Part shown: positions 26,393 to 34,517 of the stretch, one piece after another
Layout of the letters: each line of letters starts with the position of its first letter
Position numbering within the stretch: position 1 is the stretch's first letter
Origin: Deltaproteobacteria bacterium
GTDB lineage: Bacteria; Myxococcota; XYA12-FULL-58-9; JAFGEK01
Reading direction: 5' to 3'
NCBI GenBank assembly: GCA_016931625.1
Contig: JAFGEK010000185.1
Coordinates: 1-38,199 of the forward strand
Length of the DNA: 38,199 nt
The notes under the pieces: model-generated
Seen by the model: only the letters and a program-made list of their open reading frames with translations
Databases searched by the model: none
Told to the model about the DNA's origin: nothing
Position numbers and translations under genes: made by a program

Positions 26393-27760
26393 TTATATTG
26401 AACTAGAAAATTTTGCACTGACAAAATTTTTGGCGTATGCATCAAAAGCCATGGCAATATTACGTACTAGTGGCCGACCAAGCTCTGTCACTACTAAGCT
26501 GTTTTGTTGTAATAAACATAAACCATCATGCTCATAGGATTGTAACTGATTAAGGGCGGAGGCAAAATGCGAAGCAAAATCTAAAGAAAATTTTTGTTCG
26601 ATATCTCTAAAATTTACCATTAAGTTACACATGATCGAAGCGATAACCGTTCGGCGTACTGTGTCTTCATTAGATAGTATGCAGGCACGTTCGCATGCAA
26701 ATGAATTAGATTCAATAGCTTCAATATAATTTATAATGCGATGGTTGTTTTGGATATAGCATCCACCAACATCACTAATAGCACTGACTCCGAGGCCAAT
26801 AAGATCAGTAGGGGCCAATACTGTATAACCTTGAAAATTACGATTAAGGCGACCATCACGTGCGGCTATTGATAATTCATCAATAGGTAATGCAAAATGA
26901 TCCATACCAATTGGTTGATAATTACCAGATTGTAATACATAGCGGCCAGCGGCGAACATTTGCCAACGCCTTTCTGGATTAGGTATTGAGTAGGATTCTA
27001 ATTTTTTTTGATGAGGTTTGATATGAGGCAGGTGTGCATATCCAAATAAAGCTATACGATCTACGTTTAGTTCAACGCAAGTTGCTGTCGACATTTTAAT
27101 ATGATCGATAGTTTGTTTTGGCAGACCATAAATTAGGTCAATATTGATACTGCTAAAACCAAGCTCTCGCCCTAAACTCACTGCCTGACGTGAAATGATA
27201 GCCGATTGATTACGGCCAGTTATTTTTTGTATCTCATCAGAAAAATCTTGGACACCGATAGACAAACGATTAAAACCCAAACGACGTAGTACTTCTAACT
27301 GAATGCGAGAGGTAACCAAGGGATCAATTTCGATGCTTAACTCTGCATTTGCAGTAGGAGGAAAATATTCAAAAATAGAGGATATTAACCGTTCAAGATC
27401 ACTTGCAGTAAGAAAAGTTGGAGTACCACCGCCGAGATGAAGTTGAATTAATTCGCGTTTGCCCAAATGTGCAGCCACCATTCTAATTTCGCGCAATAAA
27501 GCATCGAGATAGCGCGGCACTTTGTCATAGCTTTTACTGGCAATCATATTGCAACCACAATAAAGGCACATACGTTCACAAAAAGGTATATGCACATAAA
27601 TTGAGATAGCGTTGTTATTTTGTGTGGCTCGTTTTAATGCTTGATTGGCAACATTTGCACCGGCAGGTTGCCATGCGGGTGCTGTTGGATAGCTAGTGTA
27701 GCGAGGAACTTGGCGAAGGTAGCGCCTAGCTATATCCCAAGCAAGTATAGTCGAAGTCAT
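26393..27760 (-). CDS. hemN: Oxygen-independent coproporphyrinogen III oxidase
   Basis: HemN is a radical SAM enzyme that decarboxylates coproporphyrinogen III to protoporphyrinogen IX without oxygen. The radical SAM cysteines are in IPFCERMCLYCGC (CxxxCxxC), with RYTSYPTAPAW before and LHLGGGTPTFL after, as in genuine HemN rather than HemW. QDFSDEIQKITGRNQS and the C-terminal HemN domain (LNRNFQGYTVL, DLIGLGVSAIS) are present. The start chosen gives MTSTILAWD, which lines up with the E. coli protein; in-frame starts at 27784 and 27769 would add up to eight residues. The gene suggests at least facultative anaerobic haem synthesis. It is not in an obvious operon. Confidence 0.94.
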   Translation of the reverse strand: MTSTILAWDIARRYLRQVPRYTSYPTAPAWQPAGANVANQALKRATQNNNAISIYVHIPFCERMCLYCGCNMIASKSYDKVPRYLDALLREIRMVAAHLGKRELIQLHLGGGTPTFLTASDLERLISSIFEYFPPTANAELSIEIDPLVTSRIQLEVLRRLGFNRLSIGVQDFSDEIQKITGRNQSAIISRQAVSLGRELGFSSINIDLIYGLPKQTIDHIKMSTATCVELNVDRIALFGYAHLPHIKPHQKKLESYSIPNPERRWQMFAAGRYVLQSGNYQPIGMDHFALPIDELSIAARDGRLNRNFQGYTVLAPTDLIGLGVSAISDVGGCYIQNNHRIINYIEAIESNSFACERACILSNEDTVRRTVIASIMCNLMVNFRDIEQKFSLDFASHFASALNQLQSYEHDGLCLLQQNSLVVTELGRPLVRNIAMAFDAYAKNFVSAKFSSSI

Positions 27761-27941
27761 ATCACCAGCCATTGAATACAACATAAACAGGCGGCTACTT
27801 TATTTTGCAAGCGAAATAATGATAAGGTTTTCTTAAAAAAAACAATATTCAGTAGTTAGAATTCAGTAGCAATAATGATCACACCTTAAGGGCTGACTTT
27901 TGATCTCATCTCTGTAATTGATCGATTTTATTAAGCTTTAT

Positions 27942-28016
27942 TGGATGCCCTCTTTCGGGGCATGACGTAGAGAGTTTTACGTAACTCAGCGTCATTCCTA
28001 CGAAAGTAGGAATCCA
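27942..28016. repeat. WIPAFAGMT-type intergenic palindrome
   Basis: A 75-bp imperfect inverted repeat starts TGGATGCCC and ends GGAATCCA. It contains two sub-hairpins, the second being ATTCCTAC-GAAA-GTAGGAAT with a GNRA tetraloop. Translated on the minus strand it gives RDWIPTFVGMT, the signature of a palindromic element very common in proteobacterial genomes and also like the Neisseria ATTCC-N8-GGAAT repeats. It lies between hemN and the toxin gene. Confidence 0.75.
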
Positions 28017-28053
28017 GTCTCGATAAAAGTAAAAAATGAGACTAAGAGTCAGT

Positions 28054-28380
28054 TCAAGGGTCAGTTGTGGTGTCAGTTTTATAAAAGTCAGACATAGCAT
28101 CCTGGGGAAACAAGCGATGGCCTTCGAAAACCGTAAGCACATGGATGGTATCTTTAAATACACGATAGACAATTCGGTAATTTCGTAAGAAAACTTCACG
28201 TACATTAAGATCGGCACGTTCGGGTACAACTCTACCAGACAAGGGGGTTTCAGCGGCTTTATGAGCGCGTTCCCGCAGTCGTTCGATCCAAACGCGGGCT
28301 GCACGATGATTGTCCCTTGCGATAAACCGACCAATATTCAGTAAGTCTCGTCTTGCCCTGTCAGTCCAAATAAGCTTCAT
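28054..28380 (-). CDS. ParE/RelE-family toxin
   Basis: This 108-residue protein is a type II toxin of the ParE/RelE superfamily. It has LIWTDRARRDLLNIGRFIARDN, AARVWIERLRERA, the GRVVPE stretch, REVFLRNYRIVYRVF and HVLTVFEGHRLFP, which cover the two helices and beta sheet of the fold. ParE members poison gyrase and RelE members cut mRNA on ribosomes; the residues here fit ParE better, but this is not certain. Its ATG overlaps the stop of the antitoxin gene (ATGA), so translation is coupled. The last residues (DFYKTDTTTDP) lie close to the palindromic element. Confidence 0.88.
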   Translation of the reverse strand: MKLIWTDRARRDLLNIGRFIARDNHRAARVWIERLRERAHKAAETPLSGRVVPERADLNVREVFLRNYRIVYRVFKDTIHVLTVFEGHRLFPQDAMSDFYKTDTTTDP

Positions 28381-28667
28381 GATTTAAAAGGTCCAAAGGC
28401 TTCATCGAGCTCATTGGTCAGTGCTATATCGTCAATGACACGCCCAGCATTAGAGTCTGACAATCCTTCATCGACAGACTCTAAGAATTGAGCATGCTCA
28501 TTGAGACGGTCGAATTCAGAAGGAGTGAGAAGCACCGCAGTTGGCTTTCCATTTTGAGTGATGACAAAGGGACGCTTCGATGCTTGTAGTCTTCGAATCA
28601 CTTGCGAAGCATGGGTCTTGAATTCTCCAACTGGGAGAATGTCTTCTGAAATTTGCAGATTTTTCAT
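28377..28667 (-). CDS. Phd/YefM-family antitoxin
   Basis: The antitoxin partner of the ParE-like toxin, 96 residues from the ATG at 28667. That start has GGAG nine bases upstream, and the product begins MKNLQISEDILPVGEFKTHASQVIRRLQASKRP. VITQNGKPTAVLLTPSEFDRL is the Phd/YefM DNA-binding fold signature, and the acidic C-terminal tail should wrap the toxin. A longer frame back to 28778 exists but runs through the promoter, so it is rejected. The antitoxin precedes the toxin, as usual for autoregulated modules. Confidence 0.9.
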   Translation of the reverse strand: MKNLQISEDILPVGEFKTHASQVIRRLQASKRPFVITQNGKPTAVLLTPSEFDRLNEHAQFLESVDEGLSDSNAGRVIDDIALTNELDEAFGPFKS

Positions 28668-28707
28668 ATTGCGTATCTCCGATCTGAATTCACAATATGT
28701 TGGTTCA

Positions 28708-28736
28708 AATATAGACCAAAATATTGGTTTGTCCAA
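28708..28736 (-). promoter_or_regulatory. Toxin-antitoxin promoter and operator
   Basis: On the minus strand TTGGAC (28731-28736) and TATATT (28708-28713) are separated by exactly 17 bp. The spacer contains the inverted repeat ACCAATATTTTGGT, where bound antitoxin would block RNA polymerase. This is the expected layout for autorepression of a Phd-type module. It lies 41 bp upstream of the antitoxin ATG. Confidence 0.65.
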
Positions 28737-29271
28737 TGAGTATTTCGTTAAGATGATAATGTCCAATAATTCAAACAATTAAGCGATCCAGATTATTTAA
28801 GTGTTTACAGAAATAAAAGGCTGAATTGCCGAATAACCCATAGTGCGAATGTTATAAAAAAAACAAATAACATTAAGTATTACAGTGGGTTGAGTTCTTT
28901 TAGCACCGAGGATCTCGTGGGTAAACAGATTATATAACCTTTGCCCATGAGGTAGATTTGCAATTAAATATAGATGAAGCTGTGCTTGAATTAAATGATT
29001 GGGTTGTTGCAATAGGTAAAGATAATCGTCAAAGAATACCACTTATTATATATTAGATAATTATTATTGCTTTGCTATAATTTCACCAAATTAACGCATT
29101 GTCTCTAAATAGGTGCTTAAGAATAGTTAACTTCCTGAGGAAGCACCTCAATCATGAATAACTTTTTAACAACAAAATACTCAGGGAGTGTTGTGTGGTT
29201 GGTATCCGTAAAAGCAACAAAATGCTTGATATTTCCCTATGGTCTTACATAAAAGTTTGGAGGACTTTCTT
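28737..29271. other. Intergenic region before the OLD nuclease gene
   Basis: No convincing gene is visible in this stretch of about 535 bp. It contains a fragment of about 38 codons ending at 29056 (plus strand, FAHEVDLQLNIDEAVLELNDW…) that looks like decayed coding sequence but is not recognisable. There is also a stem of AGGTGCTT/AAGCACCT (29111-29148) and a 32-codon ATG frame (29154-29252) just before the OLD gene. The last two could form a leader for that gene. Confidence 0.4.
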
Positions 29272-31002
29272 ATGTGGTTTACAAAATTTAAGGCTAATCA
29301 TTTTCTTCAAATATACAAAGATATTGACATATCACTTAATGAATTAAATATATTTATCGGAAAAAACAACTCAGGAAAGACTCGTCTAATCGAGCTATTT
29401 TTTTGGTTAAAGAATACCTATAATTCTAGACACCAAAATTTTATTTCTAGAATAAATAACATCTCTTCGGGTGCACAGCTAATTCCTGCAGAGAATAAAT
29501 CTCTTCCTACAGGAGAAGGATTAAGACCGATACGTTATCTGTCTGTTGATCGCACACCGGCCTCGACAGCAAATTTTGATATTCACAACAGAGAACCACA
29601 AACGCAGGGCACTTCTGACATGCTGTTAGAACTTAGACTATTTCCTCAAATACGTTTACACGTTCAATGGGAAATCGAACACCTGTTTGGCATATCAATT
29701 CGGATCGAAGACGAAAACAATAATATAAAGTTATATGCAGATGACCGTAATATTAGTAATGTTGGTTTAGATGCACATGGCCGTGGGCTACAATATTATT
29801 GCGTTCTATTTTTTTATCTTCATCATCCAGAAGTGAAAGTATTATTTTTAGACGAACCAGAAAATAGCTTGCATCCACAATTACAACGAGCGTTGATTAA
29901 TAGAATTCGCTATATGGCATACAATAATGATAAACAAGTTTTTTTAGCAACACACTCTCCTATTTTTACTTTACCTGACACCATTAAAAATCTGCAGGAA
30001 GTCTTTCTTTTAGATAAACATGCAGAGCCACCTAAAATTCTGCATTTAGAAAAAGTTATCCCTAGCGATAAAGAACTTAAACATAAATTTGAAAGTTATC
30101 TTCCAAATCTTGATTCAGCGGTATCTGAAGTTTTGTTTGCAATGGGTGTACTTATAGTAGAAGGCCAAACTGAACGACAATTCATACAATATATAGCAGG
30201 ACGAACAAATCGTGATATCGCCGCACGAGGAATCACTATAATTGAATCTAATGGGCTCGGTCCAATGCCAGGCATGATAAGATTTGTTAAAGAGGTATCA
30301 CCACACTGGCGAGCATTATGTGATGGAGACGTATTAACAAATGGAGGGTCACGATATAATGATTATCGCAGTGAACTTAACGATATCTTTTGCGAAAATA
30401 CACTAAAAACAGGGAATAATCTCTCGCCCACTGAAAAAGAAACATTGAAACAGAATTTGCAAAATAAAGGTTTATTTATCTTAAACCAAGAAGGGCTTGA
30501 AAAATATTACAAATCATCTGATGCAGTCAATTATAATGGCGAGGTAAAACATAAAGACAAAGGTTGGTTGCTAGCCAAAGAAATAGAGTATTTACAAGAC
30601 AAAGACGAAAAATCTATCAATTTATATTATAAAGATTTACTCGAACCATTAGATGATTTGATTGTTTCTGTAGATAAAAATTCTTTAAAAGTCCGAACTA
30701 TTGATGAGATAGCGATGGATGTTATTTTTGATCATGCCAGCAGTATTCATTGCAAAACATATCGCAATAAATTTAATGAACAACAATTGCGAGATATTCT
30801 ATTCAATAATCGAGCATATCGAGTATATGGATTACAATTTTCCAATTATGATTCATATAAACTGTATTGGACTGTTCCCTTAGTTAATAATGAAACAAAA
30901 TATAGAATTCGCTGCGAAGGCAATGAGTTCTATGTTGAAGTTGAAACAATTAAAGACAACGACGAAAATGGTTACAAATTGTTACGCAGAGGGTCAGTTT
31001 GA
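29272..31002 (+). CDS. OLD-family ATP-dependent nuclease (AAA ATPase plus TOPRIM)
   Basis: The 576-residue product has an ABC-type AAA domain with Walker A GKNNSGKT (30-37), Walker B VLFLDEPENSLHPQL (190-204) and H228 in LATHSP. A C-terminal TOPRIM domain follows, with LIVEGQTERQF (E297, E301) and the acidic CDGDV motif (D351, D353). This order defines OLD-family overcoming-lysogenization-defect nucleases, several of which protect against phage or act with partners such as GajB. No helicase or reverse transcriptase gene is adjacent, so it fits stand-alone (class 1) OLD. The ATG is chosen because GGAGG lies 8 nt upstream; an ATG at 29239 would add 11 residues. It is AT-rich and near a toxin-antitoxin module. 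Confidence 0.88.
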   Translation: MWFTKFKANHFLQIYKDIDISLNELNIFIGKNNSGKTRLIELFFWLKNTYNSRHQNFISRINNISSGAQLIPAENKSLPTGEGLRPIRYLSVDRTPASTANFDIHNREPQTQGTSDMLLELRLFPQIRLHVQWEIEHLFGISIRIEDENNNIKLYADDRNISNVGLDAHGRGLQYYCVLFFYLHHPEVKVLFLDEPENSLHPQLQRALINRIRYMAYNNDKQVFLATHSPIFTLPDTIKNLQEVFLLDKHAEPPKILHLEKVIPSDKELKHKFESYLPNLDSAVSEVLFAMGVLIVEGQTERQFIQYIAGRTNRDIAARGITIIESNGLGPMPGMIRFVKEVSPHWRALCDGDVLTNGGSRYNDYRSELNDIFCENTLKTGNNLSPTEKETLKQNLQNKGLFILNQEGLEKYYKSSDAVNYNGEVKHKDKGWLLAKEIEYLQDKDEKSINLYYKDLLEPLDDLIVSVDKNSLKVRTIDEIAMDVIFDHASSIHCKTYRNKFNEQQLRDILFNNRAYRVYGLQFSNYDSYKLYWTVPLVNNETKYRIRCEGNEFYVEVETIKDNDENGYKLLRRGSV

Positions 31003-31409
31003 ACGTTTGCATTAGTAAATTATTACACTTCTTTGGCCCCTTCAATTTGTATCTGGCACCAAAACCAGCACCAAAACCAGCACCAAAACTAACCACCAAC
31101 ATTTTTTCACAGCTTGAATTACTAAACACTATTTAAGTTAGGGAGTGGATCTATATTGACAAAGCTAATTTATAGTAAATAGTTAAATATTTAAGCACGA
31201 CAGTGGCGACAAACCTATGACCACCGATAATTATATTCAATTCTTTTAAAGCTCTAAGTTTTTCGTCAACATGGCCCCGGCCATACTATAGTTAATATAA
31301 CTTATACCTATTACCGCAGACGTACCTTAAAACAAAGATTTCTCAGTCGCATGCCGCTCCTTTAAAAATGACAGGGGCAAACATCGGTGGGGTGATGCTG
31401 ATCGGTAAT
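31003..31409. other. 407-bp intergenic region with short repeats
   Basis: It opens with a 45-codon frame (TTG 30999 overlapping the OLD stop, ending 31136) of doubtful reality that includes a PAPKPAPK run. Other items are a palindrome ATGGCC-CC-GGCCAT near 31271-31284 and a degenerate copy near 31337-31376 resembling the AGATTTCTC…AATGACAGG class of dispersed repeat. On the minus strand, HVDEKLRALKELN followed by GGHRFVATVVL hints at a decayed coding sequence. No intact gene is seen. Confidence 0.4.
31056..31091 (+). repeat. Three 12-bp tandem repeats
   Basis: The unit GCACCAAAACCA occurs three times in a row, the last with one mismatch. In one frame it reads as Ala-Pro-Lys-Pro repeats within the small doubtful frame after the OLD gene. 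Confidence 0.8.
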
Positions 31410-32813
31410 TTATGGTCTAGGCATGCATACCGGGGCACCAGCTATGCTATTTAGTAAAATATCATTACGACCGAGAGTTTTAATTATGCTCTCACCATAA
31501 GTATCACTAGTAAATGTGGGTCTACAAGCTGAAGCCCAATCATATGCAGCGCAATCTTTGTTAGTACAGCAAGTGTGTGAACAACGTTTGACACCCGATG
31601 GACTAGCAACACATATTTCGCTTTGACATTCAGAGGCGGTTTCACAAATTTCACCAAGTTTTTTAGTGCCTTGATATTCTGGCGGTAGACAGAATTTGTG
31701 AAAAAGCCAATCTTGTCTTGATACTTTAACTGGTTTGCAAATAATATTGTCACTATCTTCATTGTCATTGTTACGGCAATCTGCTGGAGTGCAACAAGGT
31801 TTGGCGCAAGTTTTATTGGCTAACCCTGATAAACACCAACCATTAGAACATTCATCGGTTGAACCAAGTTGAGTACAGTCCTCGCCTGGTTTTGAGCGAG
31901 TAGAAGCTGTATCACCACATACTTGATAAATATTAAAACTAAAACATTGCCCAATACCTTCGCAATCTTGATCATTGCCACAGGTTTCAAGACAGGTACT
32001 GAAGTCGGTGTCGCAAAGCCCAGAAGCACATGATTGATCAGTCAAACCACCTTCGCAATATCCACCGGGAGCAACATCGCGGGCACCATCTGAAACTTCA
32101 GCTTTAGGTATACAGGCACTACCATCACCAAGTTGGTAGCATAATGTACCTTCAGGGCAATGGTGTTGACGAGTGCAAGTTTGGCTGCAAACTTTTTTAT
32201 CACCACTAATTTCCCAACAAATACGGCTTTGGCATTCGCCGTGGGTTTCGCAGGGTTCGCCAATAGCTAAACCGCTTTCGATACTTGTACTGCTGCTACC
32301 GCCCCCACTGCTGCTGGTACTGCTGCCACAACGACCTGTTTCAGTATTGCAAATATAATCTTTTGCGCAACCCGTATTAACACAGCCTAAATCACAGACC
32401 CCAGCAACACAAACAGTATTTGGTGGTGAACAACCAGAGTCATTACCACATTGCTCGGTAGTTGAAATACATTTGTCATTAGAGCATCTGCGCCCAGTAC
32501 CACACTCATCAGCATTCTCTGAGCAGGGGCCGCAGTTGCCACTTTCAGCATCTTTTTGTATATTGCATATTTGGGTGCCACAGTCGGCATTTGATTTACA
32601 TTTTACTGATAATTCACATATACCACCCAAGCATTCATAACCAGAGTAGCAATCATTTTCAGTATAGCAATGGATACGGTCAGGTAGTTGTTTTCGTGCA
32701 CAAGAGGTAAAAATTAATCCATAGAATACAATTTGAACGGCAATAAAACAACTAAATAATAAATTTATAAAAATATACGACTTACTGGATTTACTAATAA
32801 TCATGTGCTGCAT
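31410..32813 (-). CDS. Cysteine-rich lipoprotein with Dickkopf-like repeats
   Basis: This 467-residue protein has a long N-terminal hydrophobic segment ending in LIFTSC, a plausible lipobox, then a mature chain with several dozen Cys. The repeating pattern, such as C-x(5)-DC-x2-G-x2-C-x2-GIC, GEPCETHGECQSRIC and GEICETASECQSEIC, resembles the Dickkopf-type or disulfide-knot modules common in myxobacterial and bradymonad surface lipoproteins. A Ser/Gly linker (about residues 164-180, SSTSSSGGGSSSTS) splits it into two arms. It should sit on the outer membrane; no enzyme motif is visible. It is divergent from the sigma factor gene with a 184-bp shared upstream region. Confidence 0.8.
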   Translation of the reverse strand: MQHMIISKSSKSYIFINLLFSCFIAVQIVFYGLIFTSCARKQLPDRIHCYTENDCYSGYECLGGICELSVKCKSNADCGTQICNIQKDAESGNCGPCSENADECGTGRRCSNDKCISTTEQCGNDSGCSPPNTVCVAGVCDLGCVNTGCAKDYICNTETGRCGSSTSSSGGGSSSTSIESGLAIGEPCETHGECQSRICWEISGDKKVCSQTCTRQHHCPEGTLCYQLGDGSACIPKAEVSDGARDVAPGGYCEGGLTDQSCASGLCDTDFSTCLETCGNDQDCEGIGQCFSFNIYQVCGDTASTRSKPGEDCTQLGSTDECSNGWCLSGLANKTCAKPCCTPADCRNNDNEDSDNIICKPVKVSRQDWLFHKFCLPPEYQGTKKLGEICETASECQSEICVASPSGVKRCSHTCCTNKDCAAYDWASACRPTFTSDTYGESIIKTLGRNDILLNSIAGAPVCMPRP

Positions 32814-32997
32814 TCCTAAAAGTCGTGCGTTAAGCTTAGCCTTAACTTGAAAATTTGTGGTTATTTTTTTACTTACAGTATTTACTGCTTATACGGTTAC
32901 TAATGTGTCATTTAATTATTAAAAATATTAAATTTTTCGGAATATAATAGGTTTGCTATGGCTTTAACTAATGAACTATTATTAACGGTTAATATTT

Positions 32998-33657
32998 ATG
33001 AGTTTTTTAGGGTGGCTTAAAAGTAATAGCTCAGACGAGATAGAGGGTCTTATTGAGACTCATCTTGATGGTCTGTATAGTTTGGCTTTGCGTTATATGC
33101 GAGATCGGGCCTTAGCTGAAGATCTAGTACAAGATACTGTTGTGCGTATATTGCATTTTCGCGACCGTTTCACTCCTGGCACTAATTTTAAAGCGTGGGC
33201 CTATACAATTTTAACGCATACTTTTATTCATCGTTATCGTCGACAAAAGCGTGAACGCGTATTATTAGATGGTCAGAGCAGGGTTGACGTTGACCAACAA
33301 TTGCATTCTGAGCAGTCACGCGAATTTGCCTCTCGACCTGAAAATTCTTATCTGCAAAATATGCTATCTGATGATGTAGTAAAAGCTTTAGATAGCATCC
33401 CTGAAGAATATCGTACGGTAGTTATACTCTGTGATGTTGAGGGGCTAACTTATAAAGAAATCTCTGATATTATTTCAAGTCCGGTTGGTACAGTGATGAG
33501 TCGTCTATATCGTGGCCGACGCATGTTAGAGGTTAAGTTATATGATTTGGCTTGCGAGCGCGGTATTGTGCGTGGCAAGTCTCAAGATTCTCAGCAAGTA
33601 GCAAGCAACGATAAGGTGCTTGATATTAACGTATTTCGACGCCGCAAGAGCGGCTAA
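32998..33657 (+). CDS. ECF-type RNA polymerase sigma factor
   Basis: The 219-residue protein has sigma region 2 (YSLALRYMRDRALAEDLVQDTVVRIL, then FKAWAYTILTHTFIHRYRR) and region 4 (ALDSIPEEYRTVVILCDVEGLTYKEISDIISSPVGTVMSRLYRGRRML). There is no region 3, so it is an extracytoplasmic-function sigma factor. The next gene encodes a zinc-finger anti-sigma factor, the usual cognate arrangement, with starts 20 nt apart. No clear ribosome site precedes the ATG. The divergent Cys-rich lipoprotein and the downstream PEGA-like protein are candidate members of its regulon. Its inducing signal is unknown. Confidence 0.92.
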   Translation: MSFLGWLKSNSSDEIEGLIETHLDGLYSLALRYMRDRALAEDLVQDTVVRILHFRDRFTPGTNFKAWAYTILTHTFIHRYRRQKRERVLLDGQSRVDVDQQLHSEQSREFASRPENSYLQNMLSDDVVKALDSIPEEYRTVVILCDVEGLTYKEISDIISSPVGTVMSRLYRGRRMLEVKLYDLACERGIVRGKSQDSQQVASNDKVLDINVFRRRKSG

Positions 33658-33676
33658 AGCAACGAAGGTAATCGTT

Positions 33677-34417
33677 ATGCAAATGATGTGCATAGAAGTA
33701 GTACGTTCGATACCGTTGCTTTTAGACGACGAACTTGATCTTGCTAATGCTCAAGAAGTCGAAGCGCATATTCAACAATGTGCTAGCTGTCGGGCCGTGC
33801 TTGAACATGAAGGGCGTTTACGTTTAGCACTACTCCAAGTTAGCCAGCAGGTGACGGCTTCGGCGTCATTGCGTCGTAAAGTTAATGCCTTAATCGTTAA
33901 CGAACGACCACAGTCGCGTTGGGTGCACGCTTGGCCAGCAGTTGCCGCAGCGTCATTACTAATAGTGCTTATCTGGAAAGGACAAACAACAAATCACGTT
34001 AGCGATTTAGATGTCATCGCCAAAGGGCCTGACTTGCCAATGGATGTTGTTGCTGCTGATGTAGCGCCACTGCAAGCTTACTTTAGTAGTAAACTACCTT
34101 TTGCAGTGCACTTGCCACATATTTCTGATGGTGCGGTAAATAGTTTTGGTGGCCGCGTAATGAATTTGCGCAACCGCTACGCTGCTTTTGTGCGCTACAA
34201 CATGCAACGTGGTCATGTGTCGATGTTGGTTTATGAAGATAACGATGAAGACTTTCCTGAAACCGCACCGCTTTATCGCATTGGTAATGAGCGCATGTTA
34301 GTAAAACAAGTGCGTGGTTATACTGTGGCCAAATGGCGTTCAAGCGGGCTTACTTATTCGGTAGTAACTGATTTGCCGGTTGAAGAATTTTCAACCTTGG
34401 TGCGCGCTCGGCGGTAA
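33677..34417 (+). CDS. Anti-sigma factor with zf-HC2 domain and membrane anchor
   Basis: A 246-residue protein from the ATG at 33677, which has CGAAGG upstream; a longer frame starting at 33620 overlaps the sigma gene and is less likely. The N-terminal zinc-binding segment reads EAHIQQCASCRAVL (HxxxCxxC), the hallmark of anti-sigma domains that hold an ECF sigma factor. A single membrane helix follows (about 85-105, AWPAVAAASLLIVLIW). The C-terminal part is a periplasmic sensor domain without a recognised fold. It presumably inhibits the adjacent sigma factor until an envelope signal releases it. It is 19 nt after the sigma gene and about 100 nt before the PEGA-like gene. Confidence 0.88.
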   Translation: MQMMCIEVVRSIPLLLDDELDLANAQEVEAHIQQCASCRAVLEHEGRLRLALLQVSQQVTASASLRRKVNALIVNERPQSRWVHAWPAVAAASLLIVLIWKGQTTNHVSDLDVIAKGPDLPMDVVAADVAPLQAYFSSKLPFAVHLPHISDGAVNSFGGRVMNLRNRYAAFVRYNMQRGHVSMLVYEDNDEDFPETAPLYRIGNERMLVKQVRGYTVAKWRSSGLTYSVVTDLPVEEFSTLVRARR

Positions 34418-34517
34418 CTTTTTATTTTTAGCGCTACTCTTGCTGTTGTAAATCACCAATGGTACACATGCTCGGCTTTTAAGTGGTTTAGTTTATAATG
34501 ATGGGGGGTTGCGTATA

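Noticed and set aside
27906-28334. Minus-strand frame of 142 codons containing RDWIPTFVGMT
   Set aside because: It is formed by the dispersed palindrome plus an alternative frame of the toxin gene; the ParE-like frame is the real gene there.
28797-29042. Minus-strand frame of 81 codons
   Set aside because: No ribosome site, odd composition and no recognisable similarity; the opposite strand holds a fragment just as plausible.
29272-31002. Gabija or PARIS defence system
   Set aside because: No UvrD-like GajB gene is adjacent, and the TOPRIM is fused in OLD order (EGQTE, DGD) rather than as a separate AriB-type DUF4435 protein; only an OLD-family call is supported.
31056-31091. 12-bp tandem repeats as a CRISPR or iteron array
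   Set aside because: Only three copies without spacers, and no replication gene or cas gene nearby.
31195-31330. Possible transposase remnant on the minus strand
   Set aside because: About 40 codons look protein-like but no transposase motif or terminal repeats could be identified.
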